A stretch of 64,000 nucleotides of DNA from Bacillus pinisoli. GTDB taxonomy: Bacteria > Bacillota > Bacilli > Bacillales > SA4. Numbering within the stretch: the stretch's first letter is position 1; each line of letters begins with the position of its first letter. The position numbers were made by a program, and so were the translations under genes. The stretch is from the NCBI RefSeq assembly GCF_023036475.1, contig NZ_JAJQKI010000011.1, positions 55,282 through 119,281 on the forward strand, read 5' to 3'. Of this stretch, positions 15,911 to 24,242 are shown piece by piece. Under the pieces are notes generated by a model that was not told the DNA's origin, searched no databases, and saw only the letters and a program-made list of their open reading frames with translations.

Positions 15911-16404
15911 GTTACAAAACTCATTATAACTATGAAAATGGGGAAAATCAAAGAATTTTTTACTTTTTTCGATAAATTTTTAACTCGATTAATTCAACTA
16001 TAAAAAGTTAGCTTAAGCACATTCTTTCACAGTAAAACTTATAAAATGAACAACAAATTATTGAATCAGGTACTTTTTATATTGCTCTCGCTTTCGCTCA
16101 TGAGTTTCCATATTAGAGGAACGGCTACGGAAGTTAGCTAAGTCATAGAATGACTTAGAACAAAAGAAAAAGAACTCAGCGTTCAACTAAGTTCTTCAGA
16201 CTCGAAAGTTATACCACCAGATGTTGTTCGGCATCTATTAGAAAAGTATGTTCAAGCATTTTCAACAGTCTCCGAGAGAAAAGAGAAAACAACTCTTTAA
16301 TATTGAACTCGATTTTGACTTTTCCGAAGTTAATCTGTCCAATACATTTACACTTATCCTGATACTATAGACAAAATGCCACCTTATCTACAGATTTTTT
16401 TTGC
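15911..16404. other. Intergenic region between the dioxygenase gene and rlmH
   Basis: No gene is seen. A palindrome CTAAGTCAT / ATGACTTAG lies at 16138-16159, and a longer imperfect one built on AAGAAC/GTTCTT follows it. The right edge carries TTTTTGCCTCT, part of the short inverted repeat shared with copy 2 of the attachment site. Confidence 0.4.
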
Positions 16405-16431
16405 CTCTATTTATGGTAAGGTTCACCCCGA
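16405..16431 (-). other. rlmH 3'-end attachment site, copy 1 (authentic)
   Basis: The last codons of rlmH, GAACCTTACCATAAATAG on the minus strand, correspond to the 18-nt core at the 3' end of staphylococcal orfX/rlmH, which is the SCC integration site. Here it bounds the right side of the mosaic. Confidence 0.65.
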
Positions 16432-16886
16432 TTAATCCTAAAAGCCCGATAAATCTGCTCCACAAGTATCAGTTTCATCAACTGATGAGGAAACGTCATT
16501 TTTGAAAAGGATAAGGACTCATCTGCCCGCTTTAAGACCTCGTCACTTAATCCTAACGATCCTCCAATGACAAAAGCAATTTTACTCTTTCCATATGTAG
16601 CAAGTTTATCAAGGTCTTCTGCCAGCTGTTCAGAACTTTTCATCTTACCCTGAATTGCGAGTGCAATGACATATGTATCTGGGGATAACTTTTGTAAGAT
16701 GCGTTCCCCTTCTTTTTGTTTCACTTGTTCCATTTCAGCGTCACTTAAATTTTCTGGTGCTTTTTCATCAGGTAGTTCTAGTATATCTAGTTTCGCGTAG
16801 GTCGAAAGACGCTTTGCATACTCATCTATGCCTAGTTTTAAGTATTTCTCTTTTAGTTTTCCAATTGTGACAATTGAGATATTCAC
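16407..16886 (-). CDS. rlmH: 23S rRNA pseudouridine-1915 N3-methyltransferase
   Basis: A 159-residue SPOUT-family methyltransferase, exactly the normal length. It methylates pseudouridine 1915 of helix 69 in assembled 70S ribosomes. The trefoil-knot SAM site is visible in [19 protein letters not shown], and the C-terminus [21 protein letters not shown] is canonical. The start is GTG (16884-16886) after GGAGGA. The 3' end doubles as an SCC-type integration target, with two partial copies of this tail to the left. The upstream region is crowded with DnaA boxes. Confidence 0.97.
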   Translation of the reverse strand: MNISIVTIGKLKEKYLKLGIDEYAKRLSTYAKLDILELPDEKAPENLSDAEMEQVKQKEGERILQKLSPDTYVIALAIQGKMKSSEQLAEDLDKLATYGKSKIAFVIGGSLGLSDEVLKRADESLSFSKMTFPHQLMKLILVEQIYRAFRINRGEPYHK

Positions 16887-16921
16887 AGTTATCCTCCATT
16901 TACAAACAGTTTACAAACAAG

Positions 16922-17205
16922 TTATTCACATAACTTATCCACATATCCACAATTTCTATCCACATGTTGTGTCAGAATATGTGTTCGCTACAACATATAT
17001 CGCGTTTTTTTGACAATATTCACAAGTTGTTGATAACTTTTCTTCCTCTGTTAACAAGTTAATTTCAGGTGCAATTTCTTCTTCATCCACCATGATATCA
17101 ATAGCTAGCTCAATATGTTCGTCACAAACTTTTACCATCCTTATTCCTCACTTTTTGTCGTTTTTTTTATTATACCTTATCCACATTATAATAATGTTGT
17201 GGACA
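16922..17205. promoter_or_regulatory. DnaA-box cluster near rlmH
   Basis: Three exact TTATNCACA boxes lie at 16922-16930, 16935-16943 and 17177-17185. One-mismatch boxes occur at 16943-16951, 16956-16964, 17017-17025, 17028-17036 (reverse) and 17197-17205 (reverse). In B. subtilis the orthologous locus yydA is one of the known DnaA-binding clusters outside oriC that titrate DnaA, so this looks like the conserved counterpart. Confidence 0.7.
16956..17138 (-). CDS. CxxH/CxxC small zinc-binding-like protein
   Basis: A 60-residue protein beginning MVKVCDEHIELAIDIMVDEEEIAPEI and carrying a later CEYC. The N-terminal CDEH and C-terminal CxxC pairs could bind one zinc ion. This matches the small CxxH/CxxC protein family that commonly sits next to rlmH in Bacillaceae; its function is unknown. 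An AAGGA site precedes the ATG. Its 3' part overlaps the DnaA-box cluster. Confidence 0.75.
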   Translation of the reverse strand: MVKVCDEHIELAIDIMVDEEEIAPEINLLTEEEKLSTTCEYCQKNAIYVVANTYSDTTCG

Positions 17206-17235
17206 AAAAAAGAACAAGCTTTTTAGCTTGTCCCT

Positions 17236-18453
17236 TTAGTAGGATTCTTCTACAAGTCTCAACGTCGTCGTTCTCTTTTCTCCTTGACGATAAAACGTAA
17301 CCTCCATTGAATCTCCAATATTCTTCTGGTTATATAAATGCTTCCTTAGCTCTAATGCATTTTCAATCTTTATCCCATCTAGAGCAACGATTACATCGTA
17401 CACCTGAAGACCAGCAACTTCAGCTGGTGAAAGTGGAACCACTTCCTCTAAGAATACGCCCGCTATGATATCAGTAGGTAGTTTTAATGTTTGCTGCCAA
17501 TGATAGCTTGAGATATCAGATAAATTTCGTAAACCCACTCCCATATATGGACGCTTTACTTCACCATATCGCTCAATATCTGAAATGATGGGTCTTACAA
17601 TGGTTGTAGGTATAGACAAGCCGATACCCTCCACTGCTTCCTGAGCAATTTTCATAGAGTTTATCCCAATTACCTGTCCCTGGATGTTCACTAGAGCTCC
17701 ACCACTGTTTCCAGGGTTAATCGCTGCATCCGTTTGTAGTACTTCTGCTTGCCAGTCTACATGTCCATCTTGGTCAAAGTCTAGCGGAATGGTACGTTCT
17801 GTTCCTGAGATAATCCCTTGTGTGACAGATCCTGAAAATTGTAGTCCGAGTGGATTTCCAATTGCAAGTACAGGTTCTCCTGGGCGAACGCGGTCTGAAT
17901 CTCCAAACTCCGCCACAACATCGATTGCATCTGCATCCACAGAGAGTACAGCTAAGTCCGTAAAAATATCACTTCCTAATATCTCTGCTGGTACACGCGA
18001 TCCATCTTCTAGACTTAATTCTACTGTCGAAGCCCCTTCAATCACGTGATGGTTCGTTACAACATAGGCTCTACCATCTTCCTTTTTGTACACAACCCCT
18101 GAGCCTGTTCCCGCTTCTCCAGCATCTTCCCAGAAACCTGAAGTTTGAATATTAATAACTCCGACTACTGCTGCTGAAACACGGTCAACTGCTTGTGTTA
18201 CCTGTGAAACAACATTCACATTAACCGTTTGTCCTGGAACTGTATCAACAGTGGTATCTTGTTGGTTTGACTTGGCTGACTCTGCGGCACCAGGATTAAA
18301 ATCCTGAGTGGTCATTCTGTCAAAAGCAGGGAGAGCAAAAATGACTAAAAGTGCACCAAGTGCAACGCCTACAAAACCTGCTATAAAGTAACCACCACGA
18401 TTTCCTTTTTGCTTTTTTCTTATGTGTTGATAATCTTGATCATAATACCCCAT
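17236..18453 (-). CDS. htrA: Membrane-anchored HtrA-type serine protease
   Basis: A 405-residue envelope quality-control protease. A cytoplasmic N-terminus (MGYYDQDYQHIRKKQKG) leads into one membrane helix at about residues 20-42, then the trypsin-like domain with His in VTNHHVIEG, Asp in TDLAVLSVD and Ser in NPGNSGGALVN, and a C-terminal PDZ domain (about 300-400). The ATG at 18453 is chosen because family members begin with MGYYD; upstream in-frame codons lie near the AAAGGA site, so a slightly longer form is possible. It follows the wal operon in the same direction, as in many Bacilli (yycK position). Confidence 0.93.
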   Translation of the reverse strand: MGYYDQDYQHIRKKQKGNRGGYFIAGFVGVALGALLVIFALPAFDRMTTQDFNPGAAESAKSNQQDTTVDTVPGQTVNVNVVSQVTQAVDRVSAAVVGVINIQTSGFWEDAGEAGTGSGVVYKKEDGRAYVVTNHHVIEGASTVELSLEDGSRVPAEILGSDIFTDLAVLSVDADAIDVVAEFGDSDRVRPGEPVLAIGNPLGLQFSGSVTQGIISGTERTIPLDFDQDGHVDWQAEVLQTDAAINPGNSGGALVNIQGQVIGINSMKIAQEAVEGIGLSIPTTIVRPIISDIERYGEVKRPYMGVGLRNLSDISSYHWQQTLKLPTDIIAGVFLEEVVPLSPAEVAGLQVYDVIVALDGIKIENALELRKHLYNQKNIGDSMEVTFYRQGEKRTTTLRLVEESY

Positions 18454-18584
18454 TTGCTTCACCAATCCTTTCACTGATGAACCTATGATTAGGACCATTT
18501 GTATACTATTCTATAGTTTGTTTATAATTTGATAATATACTCATTGTATCTAAATTTCTAATCATATGATCACCAAGTGGATTG

Positions 18585-19382
18585 TTACACAGCTGTAATC
18601 GCGGTTGGGATTTTAGGATCTGTATCTATTAGCTTAAATCGGTGACCAACACCTGTATCTTTTTCCTCAAGGGTTTGATGAACAGACATTCGAGCTAAAT
18701 CCTTCATATTATTATCCTGACTTAAATGAGCTAAATAAATGCTCTTTGTTCGGTCCCCTATGACATCTGCCATTGCTAAAGCTGCATCTTCATTAGAAAC
18801 ATGCCCGACATCACTTAATATACGTCGTTTCACACTCCATGGATATCGACCCATTCTTAACATTTCAACATCATGATTACTTTCAAATACATACACGTCG
18901 GCATTTTTTATAATACCTTTCATCTTATCACTGACATACCCTGTGTCTGTAATAATCACAATCTTCTTCTCACCGTGATGAAAAACATAAAACATGGGCT
19001 CGGCTGCATCATGAGATACACCAAATGATTCAACATCAATATCCTTAAATGTTTTTGTATCTCCAGTTTCGAAGGTAAACCTTTGCTCAGTAGGAATCTC
19101 TCCTATTAAATGTTCCATCGCCTTCCAGGTCTTGCTGTTTGCATAGATCGGTAGGTCATATTTTCTTGCTAAAATCCCAACACCTTTTATATGATCACTA
19201 TGCTCATGTGTAACGAGAATTCCTGATAATTCTTTTGGATTCACATTTACTTTTTTAAACAATTGATCCATTTGCTTTCCGCTATGACCTGCATCAACTA
19301 GTAATTTCATTTGATCGGTCCCTACGTATATGGCATTCCCGCTACTTCCACTAGCAAGTACGCTAAAATGCAAGCTCATCAT
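18585..19382 (-). CDS. walJ: Metallo-beta-lactamase-fold protein of the wal operon
   Basis: A 265-residue metallo-hydrolase of the YycJ/WalJ family. The metal-binding motif [10 protein letters not shown] is intact, preceded by [13 protein letters not shown] and followed by SHDAAEP and LAHLSQDNN. WalJ proteins are predicted exonucleases linked to replication and cell-wall homeostasis. The start overlaps the walI stop (ATGATGA), so a Met at 19382 or 19379 could be used. Last gene of the wal operon proper. Confidence 0.95.
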   Translation of the reverse strand: MMSLHFSVLASGSSGNAIYVGTDQMKLLVDAGHSGKQMDQLFKKVNVNPKELSGILVTHEHSDHIKGVGILARKYDLPIYANSKTWKAMEHLIGEIPTEQRFTFETGDTKTFKDIDVESFGVSHDAAEPMFYVFHHGEKKIVIITDTGYVSDKMKGIIKNADVYVFESNHDVEMLRMGRYPWSVKRRILSDVGHVSNEDAALAMADVIGDRTKSIYLAHLSQDNNMKDLARMSVHQTLEEKDTGVGHRFKLIDTDPKIPTAITAV

Positions 19383-20167
19383 TCTTCACTCCATTTTGCA
19401 CTATCTCGAATAATATGACCTTCAATCGCATTGACGAAATAGTTTTCTTTGTTGTCTATGATAAAATGCCAGGTTGGTACAAACACTTGTGAATCAGCGA
19501 TTAACGTATAATAGCCTAGGTCCACTTTAGAAATCTCAGTACCTTGCTTTAACTCATTACGAACAAACATATTTTCTATCGCTTTTAATGCTGTAAAGCT
19601 ACCGGCTTGATCTTCATCTACTTCCATTTCCTCTAGCTCTGTTAACATGGTCTGCTGGTAATCAACGATTTCATTACGTTCATTCACCATAATTTTTAAT
19701 ACTGCATTATTGTTATAAAAAATCGTTCGGTTTTTATATTGTTGGAAAAAGATAAGCATCCTAGATTGCTCTTCATATCCCCAAAATACATAGGAGTCAC
19801 CGTCGAGTACATAATTAGAAATAAATCCCTCTAACCACTCTGGCGTGTTTTCCTCAATAGGAATAGGTTGGTCAAACCTAGAATATATCTTTGTTTTATT
19901 TAGAACTTGTGCTAATTGACCTTTTAGATTCTCTAAATCATCAGTGGTAAAATTTCTACTTGTTCCCGTGATATAGGTCTCTTGTATTTGATCCTTTGGA
20001 AGATCAACATACGTAATATCGTTCTCCTTCAATTGATCTTCCAAAGTGGCCTCAGCAAGAAGACCTAATTGATTACTGTTACGCTTTTCAACAAACTGAG
20101 AGAGTAGGAACAAATCAAGAACGAGGAATACAATAATAAAGATGGTTTTTATTCTACTCCAATACAA
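19379..20167 (-). CDS. walI: WalK regulator, membrane-anchored
   Basis: A 262-residue single-pass protein: helix at about residues 7-24 ([20 protein letters not shown]) and an extracytoplasmic YycI-type domain. In B. subtilis WalH and WalI bind the WalK membrane domain and restrain its kinase activity. The start is TTG, spaced from a GGAGGAG site, in agreement with the MDWS-type N-terminus of homologues. It overlaps walH by 14 nt and walJ by 4 nt. Confidence 0.94.
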   Translation of the reverse strand: MYWSRIKTIFIIVFLVLDLFLLSQFVEKRNSNQLGLLAEATLEDQLKENDITYVDLPKDQIQETYITGTSRNFTTDDLENLKGQLAQVLNKTKIYSRFDQPIPIEENTPEWLEGFISNYVLDGDSYVFWGYEEQSRMLIFFQQYKNRTIFYNNNAVLKIMVNERNEIVDYQQTMLTELEEMEVDEDQAGSFTALKAIENMFVRNELKQGTEISKVDLGYYTLIADSQVFVPTWHFIIDNKENYFVNAIEGHIIRDSAKWSEE

Positions 20168-21488
20168 GGATTGCTCCTCCTCTTTCTTTTATGTTTTCAT
20201 CAAACATGACCTTATTCCATTGATTTTTATATTTAATCACCCAGATAGGCTCAACTGTTACTTTTGCACTGGAGAAGTCCTTTTTTAACTCGTAGGCTAC
20301 TTTTGCCTCTTCTATTTTTTCTACATCTACTATCTTCCCTAGTAAATCCATGACAGCTTTCCCTGATGGCAGGTCGACCTGTGATGATTCACTATCAATA
20401 GAAAGGTGAAGTTTAAATAGAGGTCGAATGTACGTATTAAAAGAATTCGTACCATTCCATCCTAACTTCATACGAGACATACCACTATAGTTGTAAACAG
20501 GAAGGCCATCAATAAAAAGCCTAAAAGTAGCAGACTGTTGGATAGGATCTACTCCAGATAATTGGTAGTTATCTGTCCAACCGCTATGATCGTTTATAAA
20601 ATCAATACTTTTTTGGATGGTGTCATGGATCGTAAACGATGTCCGATCAGTAGCAGCCGATGGATTAATATATTGAAGCATATCACCCGTACTATTAATG
20701 AACAGAGCTCTTGACCCATCTGAATAAGTTTCTTCACCGGTTGACTGTATATCTCTTTTTACAGAACTTTGATCCGTAAATAAAGCCTCTTTAAAGTCTT
20801 CACCTGAATACTTAATCGAATAATAGGTAATACGGTTCGCTTTAACTGGTTCGCTTTGCAAGAAAATGCGATGCTTGTCCGTCACCACATAATCTGTAAA
20901 GGAAGGATATATTAAAGCTAGCTGATATACATCCTTATTAAAATTCTTATATGAGAAATTAGTTATAGTTGTTTGATAGATATACTTATTTTTATACGAG
21001 ACGAAGTAAGCTACTGTTTCTTCCTGTTGTGATTCGTTCATTGGTACAATCAAACGGTCAAATGTGATGGAACTACTCCCATCATCATCAAAAGAGATAA
21101 TGTTATTATAGGTTTCCTTTGCAAGTTCAGAGGGAAAAATAACTTCAACCCCATCTTGATCATGAACGTAAGATAAAAAATCTTCACCAACATCCGTTGT
21201 AATGTCAGTGATTTCTCCAAACTTCCACTGTTTCATATATTGCATCATACTTCTAATCATACTATTATCCGTTGTTCCGTAATGGTTTCCATTCCGGTGA
21301 AACAACACTTGTTCAGGAAGAATTAAACTTGCTGCATCTCTCTTTTCTCCAATCATGACATCACTTACAAATTCTGTTCTTTCAATGACGCCTAAATTAG
21401 GCTGGTACGCCCAGATACTCCAAGTTAAAAAAAGGCTTAAAATCACTAACATCGTTAATAGAAATGATTTGATATTTTCGTAGTTCAT
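20154..21488 (-). CDS. walH: WalK regulator, membrane-anchored
   Basis: A protein of about 444 residues with one N-terminal helix (IKSFLLTMLVILSLFLTWSIW) and a large extracytoplasmic YycH domain. It partners with WalI to inhibit the WalK sensor kinase. The ATG at 21488 overlaps the walK stop codon and is preferred to a GTG at 21494; GAGGA lies about 9 nt ahead of it inside walK. Confidence 0.94.
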   Translation of the reverse strand: MNYENIKSFLLTMLVILSLFLTWSIWAYQPNLGVIERTEFVSDVMIGEKRDAASLILPEQVLFHRNGNHYGTTDNSMIRSMMQYMKQWKFGEITDITTDVGEDFLSYVHDQDGVEVIFPSELAKETYNNIISFDDDGSSSITFDRLIVPMNESQQEETVAYFVSYKNKYIYQTTITNFSYKNFNKDVYQLALIYPSFTDYVVTDKHRIFLQSEPVKANRITYYSIKYSGEDFKEALFTDQSSVKRDIQSTGEETYSDGSRALFINSTGDMLQYINPSAATDRTSFTIHDTIQKSIDFINDHSGWTDNYQLSGVDPIQQSATFRLFIDGLPVYNYSGMSRMKLGWNGTNSFNTYIRPLFKLHLSIDSESSQVDLPSGKAVMDLLGKIVDVEKIEEAKVAYELKKDFSSAKVTVEPIWVIKYKNQWNKVMFDENIKERGGAILVLE

Positions 21489-23311
21489 TCCCACTCATCC
21501 TCAAACTCTTGATCAACTGGTAATGTAAAGTGAAAGGTAGTACCGATTCCTTCTTCACTATCAACCCAGATATCACCACCATGTGCGACGACCATTTCTT
21601 TTGCTATCGCTAGGCCTAAACCTGTACCACCAAGCTTCCTAGTTCTTGCTTTGTCCACCCGGTAGAAACGATCAAAGATATGATTGATATTTTCCTTTGG
21701 AATACCTACACCTTGGTCCGTTACTGTTACTTCAATACAGTCGTCGTGCTGTTTTAGGTGAAACTCAATTTGGCCCCCCTCTGGTGAATACTTCAGGGCA
21801 TTTGAAATAATATTATCTAGGACTTGTGTAATCTTATCTTCATCCATTTCAACAAATAATTCTTGATCTACTATATGTCTATTGAACGTAACGTTTTGTT
21901 CTTTTGTTAATTCAAATCGGTCGATAATACGATTGAAGTAGGAAGGAAAGTGAACCCACTCCTTCACAAAACGATAATCTTTACTATCAAGCTTTGATAG
22001 TTGTAATAAATCATTTACAAGTCGAATCATTCGCTCTGTTTCAGTTTGAGTTACATCTAAGAATTTAGGAGCAATCTCCTCATCCTTCCACGCACCTTCA
22101 GCTAATGCTTCTAGATAACTTCTCATGGTCGTCAAAGGTGTCCTTAATTCATGTGACACATTTGCAACAAACTCTCTTCTTTCCTGCTCAATCTTTTCCT
22201 GTTCTGTAATATCATATAAAACGGCAATAAGACCGTTCACTAGTCCCGTTTCTTTTTGAATGACAGAAAAACTTACCTTTAATATATAGGGCTTTTGCTT
22301 TGTGCTAAAATCAAGTATCAGGTAGTCTACTTCCTCTATGACCTTTTCTAACGTATATTCCTCTTCAATTCCAAGAACACTTAAAACAGATTCAGCTAAT
22401 ACCGTTTCACGTGAAACGTTCAACATATCTGCAGCTGGATCATTTATTAGTATGATTCTCCCTTTACGGTCTGTCGCAATAACCCCATCGGTCATATGTG
22501 TAAGGACAGAACTTAACTTTCTTCGTTCACCTTCTGTCGTCGCTTGCGCTTCTTGTAGACGCTTCGTTAAATTATTAAACGTAATAGCAAGTTGACCAAT
22601 TTCGTCATAGCCATACACTTTAACTTTTCGGGTGAAGTTTCCTTTTGTCATCTCCTGTGCTTGCTTTCTCATATCTGACATGGGTCTTGTAATGGTTTGG
22701 GCGAGAAAGATACCTAATAACGCTGTAATCGTTAATGCAATGACAGTCGCATTCACAAAGATCGTATTGATTTGCTTTAATTGTTCATAAACACTTTCCA
22801 TTGACGCTTGTAGGTTTATTACTCCTAGCACATTGTTTCCACTTTTAATAGGAACAGTTAAAACGAGTAATCTATGAGCCGTTTGTGAATCTACCATAAT
22901 CTTTCCTTGGTCTCTAAATCCTGCTACCAATGCTTGCTTAACGCGGATATCCGTGACCCTTCTTCCAATAATCTGTAGATTATTAAGGTTGGTCGTTCCA
23001 ACAACACGACTGTTTTTATCTATGACTCGAACATCTGCTTTTTCCCCGGAAAAGAAGTCAGATAGGATGGTTTGAACTTTCTCCTCTAGTGTTGGCATGC
23101 CTTCATTACGTTCAATAATCATTTCCTGCTCAAGATTATAAGCTAATAAATCTACTCTTTCATTTAATGACTCTGAGAAATTGGAAACGAGCTGCTTCTC
23201 AATCCTTTGAACAAAGTAAACACTAATAATCTGCATGGCAATCAGAATCAATAACACATAAATCAATACAAACTTAAAATGAATCGATTTAAAAAAACCG
23301 ACTTTCTTCAT
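21485..23311 (-). CDS. walK: Essential cell-wall sensor histidine kinase
   Basis: A 608-residue kinase with all WalK domains: membrane helix 1 (about 14-34), extracytoplasmic sensing domain (about 35-182), helix 2 (about 183-205), HAMP (ending near 260), a PAS domain, the HisKA box with VSHELRTPL and an ATPase domain with NIISNALKYSPEGG and GTGLGLAIAKEM. It phosphorylates WalR in response to cell-wall cross-linking state. It starts 5 nt after walR. A 16-bp parS-like palindrome is embedded in frame at 22403-22418, coding for VSRET in the linker before the PAS core. Confidence 0.97.
   Translation of the reverse strand: MKKVGFFKSIHFKFVLIYVLLILIAMQIISVYFVQRIEKQLVSNFSESLNERVDLLAYNLEQEMIIERNEGMPTLEEKVQTILSDFFSGEKADVRVIDKNSRVVGTTNLNNLQIIGRRVTDIRVKQALVAGFRDQGKIMVDSQTAHRLLVLTVPIKSGNNVLGVINLQASMESVYEQLKQINTIFVNATVIALTITALLGIFLAQTITRPMSDMRKQAQEMTKGNFTRKVKVYGYDEIGQLAITFNNLTKRLQEAQATTEGERRKLSSVLTHMTDGVIATDRKGRIILINDPAADMLNVSRETVLAESVLSVLGIEEEYTLEKVIEEVDYLILDFSTKQKPYILKVSFSVIQKETGLVNGLIAVLYDITEQEKIEQERREFVANVSHELRTPLTTMRSYLEALAEGAWKDEEIAPKFLDVTQTETERMIRLVNDLLQLSKLDSKDYRFVKEWVHFPSYFNRIIDRFELTKEQNVTFNRHIVDQELFVEMDEDKITQVLDNIISNALKYSPEGGQIEFHLKQHDDCIEVTVTDQGVGIPKENINHIFDRFYRVDKARTRKLGGTGLGLAIAKEMVVAHGGDIWVDSEEGIGTTFHFTLPVDQEFEDEWE
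22403..22418. promoter_or_regulatory. parS-like palindrome inside walK
   Basis: CGTTTCACGTGAAACG differs from the consensus TGTTNCACGTGAAACA only at the two outermost bases, symmetrically. It is a perfect 16-bp palindrome coding for N-V-S-R-E-T, the same residues encoded by the parS inside spo0J. Confidence 0.6.
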
Positions 23312-23316
23312 TATTC

Positions 23317-24024
23317 TTACTCCTGCTCTGAGTTTCTAAGATAATAGCCGACACCTCTTCTAGTAACGATCCACGTTGGATGACTAGGACTATCTTCTAT
23401 TTTTTCACGTAATCTGCGTACGGTTACATCAACTGTTCTTACATCACCAAAATAATCATAGCCCCACACAGTTTGAAGAAGATGTTCTCTTGTCATGACC
23501 TGACCTATATGCTTGGCAAGGTAATGAAGCAACTCAAATTCTCGATGAGTCAGTTCAATTTCTTCTCCTCTTTTTGTTACGGAATACGCATCAGGATGTA
23601 TCACTAGAGACCCAACCGATATTTCATTGGTTTCCACTTCTACTTCTTGAGATGATTTTTGTTGATGTCTTCTCATATTTGCTTTTACTCGTGCTAATAA
23701 TTCTCTTGTACTAAATGGCTTCGTAACATAATCGTCAGCCCCAAGTTCAAGCCCTAAAACCTTATCAATTTCAGAGTCCTTCGCCGTCAGCATTATGATC
23801 GGCATATCATATTTTTTCCTTACTTCTCTACACACTTCCATGCCATCCTTTAAGGGAAGCATGATGTCTAATAAAATCATATCTGGTTGGTACTCTTCTG
23901 CCTTTTGTACAGCTTCTACTCCATCATAGGCACATAAAACGTCATAGCCTTCTTTTTGTAGATTAAACTTTAAAATATCTGCAATTGGTTTTTCATCATC
24001 AACAACAAGAATTCTTTTTTCCAT
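23317..24024 (-). CDS. walR: Essential cell-wall response regulator
   Basis: A 235-residue OmpR-family regulator. The receiver domain (1-120) has the acidic pocket DD at 9-10, phosphoacceptor Asp53 ([13 protein letters not shown]) and Lys in VTKPF; the winged helix (about 135-233) contains [15 protein letters not shown]. WalR controls peptidoglycan hydrolase genes and is essential in Bacilli. First gene of the walRKHIJ operon, with AAGGGG ahead of the ATG. Confidence 0.98.
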   Translation of the reverse strand: MEKRILVVDDEKPIADILKFNLQKEGYDVLCAYDGVEAVQKAEEYQPDMILLDIMLPLKDGMEVCREVRKKYDMPIIMLTAKDSEIDKVLGLELGADDYVTKPFSTRELLARVKANMRRHQQKSSQEVEVETNEISVGSLVIHPDAYSVTKRGEEIELTHREFELLHYLAKHIGQVMTREHLLQTVWGYDYFGDVRTVDVTVRRLREKIEDSPSHPTWIVTRRGVGYYLRNSEQE

Positions 24025-24201
24025 AGATATACCCCTTACATTTATAATTTAGCGAAGAAGTTTAATCTTGTAATCTACCTTAACTTTACCATTTCTTAAA
24101 GATTAAATCACCTATTCCACTGACGGTGGTTGTTTCCATTTTTAAACCAAATACCTTCTCTTGTTGGTGATCAGCAATCTTCCATTACTTTTGAGGCCTA
24201 T

Positions 24202-24234
24202 AAAAAAATCCTCTAGTCTCATTCACTAGAGGAT
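24202..24234 (-). terminator. Terminator between the M23 peptidase gene and walR
   Basis: Stem ATCCTCTAGT / ACTAGAGGAT with a 7-nt loop and a T-run on the minus strand, 9 nt after the peptidase stop. It separates the peptidase transcript from walR. Confidence 0.85.
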
Positions 24235-24242
24235 TCAATCTA

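Noticed and set aside
17684..18049. 121-codon frame opposite htrA
   Set aside because: It is an antisense shadow of the htrA protease domain, Ser/Pro-rich as expected from the reverse frame.
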